Positions 46,286 through 64,000 of a stretch of DNA of 64,000 nucleotides are shown piece after piece. How positions within the stretch are numbered: position 1 is the stretch's first letter; each line of letters starts with the position of its first letter. The notes beneath the pieces were generated by a model. The model saw only the letters and a program-made list of their open reading frames with translations, searched no databases and was not told where the DNA came from. The stretch is from positions 28,162,430 through 28,226,429 of the forward strand of contig OU452222.1 of assembly GCA_911728455.2 (NCBI GenBank). Direction: 5' to 3'. The DNA comes from Marthasterias glacialis. Taxonomy: Eukaryota; Echinodermata; Asteroidea; Forcipulatida; Asteriidae. Made by a program: the position numbers and the translations under genes.

Positions 46286-46543
46286 TAAGCCTTTTTGAGG
46301 TACGGCAGACACTATAGGAGTGCACTTTTTGGTTTTGCTGTAAATACAGACACATTTACCCAAAGCAATTAGTGCCCAAGTAATTGTGTACACCCTAATC
46401 TCAAAATGGTGGACACATTACAAGCCATTTTGAGATGGTTGACACATTACCAGGACACTATTTGGTTTGGGAAAATTTGTCTGTATACACCCAAACCAAA
46501 CAGCGCACACCTATAATGTCCGCCATTCCTCAAAAAGGCTAAT
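46286..46543. mobile_element. MITE with AGCCTTTTTGAGG TIRs
   Basis: Left taagcctttttgaggtacgg and right inverse tcctcaaaaaggctaat, with further inverted blocks (gtgcactttttggttt / aaaccaaacagcgcac). It directly abuts the preceding MITE. Confidence 0.8.
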
Positions 46544-46678
46544 AGCAACCCGGGCCATAACTTTTTATGAATCTGCTTTCTGTGCGCTCAGGCTATGGTC
46601 ATCAGTTTATGCTTAAAAGTTTAGTTCAGAACTTCTGTGGTAGCTGTGTAAGTGAAGAATGCTTAGTAATGTCAAATA

Positions 46679-47314
46679 TACGAAGCTGTCTAAGGGACAT
46701 GGTGAAAAAAACATATTCCTTTTTTCTGAAAACCCGTTGGTACGATTGACTTCTATCTCGTAGGCCTTCGTACGACTTCTATCTCGCCCGTACCACTTCT
46801 ATGTCGCCCGTACCACTTCTATCTCGTACATGTCCCACTTCTATCTTGCCCGTACCACTTCCTTCTCGCCCGTACCACTTCTATCTCCCTTCTCGCCCGT
46901 ACCACTTCTACTTCGCCCGTACCACTTCCTTCTCGCCCGTACCACTTCCTTCTCGCCCGTACCACTTCTATCTAGTACATGTCCCACTTCTATCTTGCCC
47001 GTACCACTTCCTTCTCGCCCGTACCACTTCTATCTGTGTACGGGCGAGAAGAAAGTGGTACGGGCGAGATAGAAGTGGTACGGGCAAGAAGGAAGTGGTA
47101 CGGGCAAGATAGAAGTGGGACATGTACTAGATAGAAGTGGTACGGGCGAGAAGGAAGTGGTACGGGCGAAGTAGAAGTGGTACGGGCGAGAAGGAAGTGG
47201 TACGGGCAAGATAGAAGTCGTACGAAGGCCTACGAGATAGAAGTCAATAGTACCAACGGGTTTTCAGAAAAAAGGAATATGTTTTTTTCACCATGTCCCT
47301 TAGACAGCTTCGTA
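46679..47314. repeat. Minisatellite folded into a giant inverted repeat
   Basis: The left arm starts tacgaagctgtctaagggac, includes unique sequence and then about 14 units of 'acttctatctcgcccgtacc' (20 bp). From about 47,038 the array runs inverted and ends with the same unique flank reversed at 47,314. The left arm is about 80 bases longer. The repetitive frames in it are not genes. Confidence 0.93.
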
Positions 47315-47403
47315 CAAATACGCCCACGCAAGCAGTAACTCTTTATGCTAACCTTTGATATGTTAAGCGTGGATTTTTCTGCTCTGGCATCCTATTGGTA
47401 TTA

Positions 47404-47506
47404 CTGGTGACGTTTTGGAGCCGGAAGTGCAGTGTAACGAATGTTATTGGACAAGTATACCATTCGTTTACATTGCACTTCCGGCGATAAAACGTCATCA
47501 CTTACC
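47404..47506. mobile_element. Short hairpin element with CRE-half and ETS motifs
   Basis: Left arm ggtgacgttttggagccgga..., right inverse cattgcacttccggcgataa..., loop about 15 bases. Each arm contains TGACGT and CCGGAAGTG. Confidence 0.75.
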
Positions 47507-47876
47507 AAACAGAATAGCGTCGGTTTTTTGTCTCTTGGAAATTTACCCATTTTGTGAAAATATCCATCAGGTTTATATGACCAAAACTTGGCAGTCCACA
47601 ACGAACTGTGTCTATTGCCTGCCATGGAGTGCCCCACCCACTAAAGGTCAAGTTTCCTTAACTAAATGACTGCATCCTTACTGGTCGAAGAATCTGGTCA
47701 AGGGGAAGTAACTATAACTAGTAAACTTGCGGGTACAACCATGCAGTTAACCCGGTCAAAGGTTTAAAGCTTCATAAATACTCATAGTTGGTCGAATATA
47801 TTAAAACGTTTTTCATCGTATTTCAACGATTATACCTGTGCTCATTTTTTCTGTCACGAAGGCTCTTGTAATCAGC

Positions 47877-48043
47877 GTTTGATATACCTTTATTGCTAGA
47901 AAGTTTTTTTTGTTTTTTTTTGATGCCAAATAATTTTATTCGTCCTAAAAACGGTTCAACTGTGCGTGGCCTTGACGAAACGCCTAGATGTTCAGAGGCA
48001 ACCCCCGCATAACGCAAAATTTATAACCTCGTTGGTGACAATA
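47877..48043. repeat. Duplicated segment upstream of exon 1, copy 1
   Basis: 'cgaaacgcctagatg', 'gcataacgcaaaatttat' and 'aacctcgttggtgaca' are shared with 49,802-50,107 in intron 1 of the same gene. Confidence 0.75.
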
Positions 48044-48235
48044 TGCCTATTCTAATCCAATAGAGTAGGTCTACCCAAAACCACCACCGAAACTGACTGA
48101 AACCTTGATCACAAACAAATCTTTTTGCAAAAGGGCAGTGGGGCGTGTTCGATGGAGTTTTCATATCGTGTGGCACTTTTTTTGTTGTGGCACGACGGGT
48201 TTGGGCGCATAAGCGAGACGCCGGAAAGTGTGTGG

Positions 48236-48272
48236 TATAAAGGGCTTGGCTTTCCGAGAGCCGACCACAGTC
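48236..48272 (+). promoter_or_regulatory. Possible TATA-type core promoter of the EGF-CUB-HYR gene
   Basis: A TATAAAGGG box lies about 190 bases before the start codon, with a possible initiator (CCACAGTCG) about 30 bases downstream. A TSS near 48,268 would give a 5'UTR of about 160 bases with no obvious intron. This rests on motif and spacing only. Confidence 0.4.
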
Positions 48273-48335
48273 GTTTCTCGCCAGCACTGGTTGAGTATCG
48301 TCTATAGAAAGTCCATTCGTGTTATCCGCATATAC

Positions 48336-48341
48336 ATGTAG
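48336..48341 (+). promoter_or_regulatory. Start-stop upstream ORF (ATGTAG)
   Basis: ATG is followed directly by TAG, inside the predicted 5'UTR and 87 bases before the end of that leader. Minimal start-stop elements can stall ribosomes. Relevance depends on the unconfirmed TSS. Confidence 0.3.
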
Positions 48342-48428
48342 GTATCTTCGGTGTCGTTCTCGCTGCGTTAGACTATAGGGGAGTCTTGTCCTGGTTCTTT
48401 GGCACTATACTGGGGCACTTTTCCGATC

Positions 48429-60850
<12,422 letters not shown>

Positions 60851-61039
60851 GTAAGTATGGCTTTTAGTAAATCATCTAACCATAAACGAATCCTTCACCT
60901 GAAAAAAATATGCAGGCATGTGAAAAGAAGAGGAAAGAAGGAGGAAGAGAACCAACAAAAAGTATTTTTGTTACTATTCTTTGTTTCTTTAACCCTTAGC
61001 AGTGTCCCCGGCCAATAAAATGGCCCAATTTTTGGACTG

Positions 61040-61508
61040 TATAGAGTGATCCATTAAGCCCTGCCTACCTTAGCAACTGCCTAGCAACAGTACATGGTGT
61101 GACTTTCTTGCCATGAACGCAGCTGAGGTTCAGTTGCGGCCCCACACACGTATCGGATACACATATGTACATGGTTTTCATGAACGGTATGGATTTAGTG
61201 TTGTGGCCTTTTGAGCAGTGCCTTGAGTCCAAAGAACAATGCAGACAGGAACACTGTTAAACCACTTTTACACGACTGTACAGGGACCACGGCTGTGGGA
61301 TTTGCACCACCAGAAATACGAAAAAATTTAAACAAAACAAAACTTTGCACCGTTGAGTGTGTTGTTGTGTGTCCGAACAATGGCAGCAATTTGTTTACTT
61401 TTCTAATGGGATTTTAATGTGACAGACTTTTGTCGGACTTTCAGTGGCGTTGTCAAGGCTGTGATTGGTCGATACATTAGTAGGCGGGGCTTAATGGATC
61501 GGTCTATT
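61040..61508. mobile_element. MITE with GATCCATTAAGCCC TIRs
   Basis: Left 'gtgatccattaagccctgcc', right inverse 'ggcggggcttaatggatcgg'. A frame inside (about 61,211-61,417) has no start context or homologous motif. A solo end is at 2,755. Confidence 0.75.
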
Positions 61509-61654
61509 GACAAGGCCGATTATGAATTGGCCCTTAGTGCATTTTTACTGGTTACAACACACCCTGTGACCATAGAAAATAAATTTTTGTAAAAGTTCAA
61601 GTTGTGACAAAAATACAGTTTTTGGGAGTCAGCTTTACACATGCAGTAGTTACT

Positions 61655-61965
61655 AAGGGTTCCCCCTCCTCATTCAAAATCTTGATTTTTGAGATTAAAA
61701 ATTACCAGAAATAAGTGTTACATTTTTAATTATGTGCTTTTGTGTAGTAATTTCCCTGTTTTAAAACTATTTTTCTATTAACATGCAGACAATGTATGTG
61801 TTTTTACCTTCACGTCAGATTATCTTGAAAAAGAGAATAAAGATCGTTATAAGAAGAGCGCGGCAAAAGGGCTTGTTAAGAAAAATGCAAACAGAAACTA
61901 CAGTTTTGATTGGCCGGAAGGCCTCCCTAGATAAAATGTTATACTCCCCTTAAAATGTACCCTGT
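61655..61965. repeat. Poly-C dispersed repeat, copy 2
   Basis: Homologous to 41,161-41,530 ('actacagttttgattggccg'). Confidence 0.65.
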
Positions 61966-61969
61966 TTTT

Positions 61970-62760
61970 GTAGGTGTATACATGCCTTGAATGCAGTCCT
62001 TTTTTTATAATTTTTATTTGCAATTTGAAAAAAGAAGAAGTAATAACTTATTACAGGGCACTGCTAGGTAACTATATTCCAAAGCATTTTTTTCTTTAAG
62101 TTTTCAAAACTGCTTTAAAAGTATCTTGATAAATTTCAAACAAAAAAGTTTCACGAACTATAGATAAGTGAAACAGCATAGTTGCTGTATTCCTGTGCTT
62201 GAGCACTGTATTGTTTTTGTGTGGTTTGAGGACAACTTACCCCCAAATTCGCAGTAGGGTGCCATGAAATATTAATGATTTATTATACAATGCAAGTTAT
62301 ACGGTTCTCTTAAGAACTGTAGGTTGAACCAATTGTTTTGGCCAGTGTGTTTTGTTTGTCATGGTGGTGTATCATTGAGACTGAACAACAAATATTTGAA
62401 CAGCCTGCCTGCATATACCAAAATACATTCATTTAAAATAATGAGCTTCACTGCTGAACTGGCAATTATCCTTGATCTGTCTGCATAACATTTTCAACCC
62501 CATAACCTTGTACAGTATTGATTTTAATATGTGCTCGCCTTTTCTAGCTTCAAAGCAAATGTCTTAAAAAGCCACTTCCTTCAAGAATAATCATTTAAAT
62601 CATTAAAGCACCTTTGTCATGTAACTTTTATCCAAAGTTTAGTATCAAAGTTGACACCCAAGCCTATCACAAATCAAACAACCACAAGTACTAATCAGAG
62701 TTTATTGCTGCTACAAAAAATCAGGGAAAAGTGGGTACAAGAAGTCTTGCTGTAAGCAGT
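61970..62760. other. Nothing recognised
   Basis: I searched this part of the downstream intron for a CP-containing HYR exon or EGF/CUB exon with phase-1 ends and found none. Confidence 0.45.
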
Positions 62761-62764
62761 GTAA

Positions 62765-62880
62765 CTGTAGTTGAGTCACTTGGGTCGAGTCCGTGTCTTG
62801 AGACACTTGGGTTGAGTCCGAGTTCAAGTTATGAGTCACTTGTGTTGAGTCCAAGTCATGCGTAGAGTCACTTCTTCAAG
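62765..62880. repeat. Imperfect minisatellite (gagtcacttgggttgagtcc)
   Basis: Four to five degenerate units of 'gagtcacttgggttgagtcc'. Confidence 0.75.
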
Positions 62881-63174
62881 TTGAAAGAGATAGACTTATG
62901 AGAGCTTGAATGTTTATGTATTAACAGCAAGTATTATCCATCTGAAACTTGAAGATTAGAACTGCTTTTAAAACCATAATTTTGCATTTCAAATATGTAT
63001 GCTGTTTTATTAAATTACAAATTAAAAACTTTTAAATGTCAAGTGATTCCCAGAAAAAAAATGATGTTTGCGACAACTTTCCTTGTACGCATGTAAGGCT
63101 AAAAAAGGTTTCTTGTAGGTGATCTGTAAACTTAACCAAGAGGCAAGATTATTCATATATTGATTTATTAAGCT

Positions 63175-63196
63175 TTTTTTTTTTTTTTTTTTTTTT
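63175..63196. repeat. Poly-T tract
   Basis: About 22 consecutive T bases. Confidence 0.9.
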
Positions 63197-63359
63197 GCGG
63201 GGTCCCATTCACAAATTATGACTTAAACTGCTAAAGTACAAACAATACTCAACAAACAAACAATTAACAAAGCAAACCAACAAAAATAAACCAAACAATA
63301 ATTAAAATAGTTGAATTGAATTGGTAACTAAAGTTTGCTACTTTCTTAAACCCATGAAA

Positions 63360-63445
63360 TTATGTGCTCTGACTAGAACAGGATGTGAACCAGCGACACC
63401 CGGAAACATACTGGCGCTCTACCATCTGAACTATCTGGCCGTTAT
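63360..63445 (-). repeat. tRNA-like SINE head
   Basis: On the minus strand: ggccagatagttcagatggt, then gctggttcacatcctgttct. Box A and B spacing is tRNA-like but the stems are degraded. Confidence 0.5.
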
Positions 63446-63718
63446 TTCATTGTATTTTGGCGGTATCTTTATTTTGTCAATATCTTTGTTCGGGGGTGGC
63501 GGTAGGAAGCCATACAACCTGAAACTGCCGTATAACTAGGGATCACTCCCTAGTTTACAATACAACCTAGCAAGCGGCAGTACAGGGATCACCTGAGTTT
63601 CACAGTTGCTGTTAGTGTTATAACACTCCTTACAAAGATTCTACCTTTTGATTGGTTTAGAGCACGTCACATGATATGTCTTATTTTTTACTAGAAAGCC
63701 ACGCAAACGTGACGCGCT

Positions 63719-63828
63719 ATACCCATAGCAACCAAAGTACTATCCCATAGCAATCAATGTACTATCCCAGAGCAATCAATGTACTATATCCATAGCAACC
63801 AAGGTACTATATCCATAGCAACTACAGT
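63719..63828. repeat. Minisatellite (catagcaaccaaggtactat)
   Basis: Five units of about 22-24 bp, 'catagcaaccaaagtactat' with small changes. Confidence 0.9.
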
Positions 63829-64000
63829 TTCTTGGTACCTAGAAGTCTAGGCACAATATCATATGTCAATATTAGTATATTAGCTCAACTTAGGCACCAG
63901 CCTCCAGGAATAGGAAAGCATGTAACATGTAGGTGTAGTGAGGGGCATATGAATCACAGCATCCTGCAGAATGTATTAGGATGTACAACAGAAAAGTTTA

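Noticed and set aside
46801..47112. Repetitive 80-103 codon frames (RPYHFYLARTT...)
   Set aside because: Produced by the 20-bp minisatellite; the frame is open only because the unit has no stop.
46745..47240. CRISPR-like regular repeat spacing
   Set aside because: The units are contiguous with no unique spacers, and the genome is eukaryotic.
61211..61417. Frame with VVCPNNGSN as a possible second HYR exon
   Set aside because: The CP is not in HYR context, no splice sites fit phase 1, and the frame is inside a MITE.

Overview
The window is eukaryotic: genes are split by GT-AG introns, and most of the sequence is introns or intergenic DNA full of tRNA-derived SINEs, degenerate LINEs, foldback or MITE-type DNA elements and microsatellites. 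The two recognisable genes are an invertebrate NRF-6-type acyltransferase and a secreted EGF-CUB-HYR (hyalin repeat) protein. HYR-rich secreted proteins together with this repeat mix suggest a marine deuterostome invertebrate, most likely an echinoderm and perhaps a sea star. The species is inference; the gene families are read directly from the sequence.

Layout. Positions 1-18,294 (minus strand) hold a 13-coding-exon gene for a nose-resistant-to-fluoxetine-6-like multipass membrane protein. I rebuilt it exon by exon: every reading phase joins without a stop, giving 625 residues, and the 3' end runs off the left edge. Its introns carry SINEs, LINE tails and MITEs. Positions 18,295-48,200 are a roughly 30 kb intergenic region with no gene I can support. 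It holds four LINE fragments, a direct-repeat pair about 5.1 kb apart, a three-unit hairpin array, a roughly 3.8 kb inverted repeat with nested palindromes, telomere-like repeats and a minisatellite folded into a giant inverted repeat. Positions 48,429-60,850 (plus strand) hold the first four coding exons of a secreted protein: signal peptide, EGF, atypical CUB, HYR. The gene continues past 60,850, but I found no further exon before 64,000.

The two genes are divergently oriented and about 30 kb apart. Nothing in the sequence links them functionally.

The most interesting material is structural. A SINE and a LINE fragment share a 3' tail. A MITE family carries CRE and YY1-like motifs. A 116-bp near-perfect palindrome has 9-bp flanking duplications. 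A LINE with its target-site duplication intact sits inside one repeat and is itself hit by a MITE, which gives a relative insertion order. Several long hairpin structures match no class I can name. Coordinates of exons come from hand-read splice sites; repeat boundaries are usually good to about 5-20 bases.
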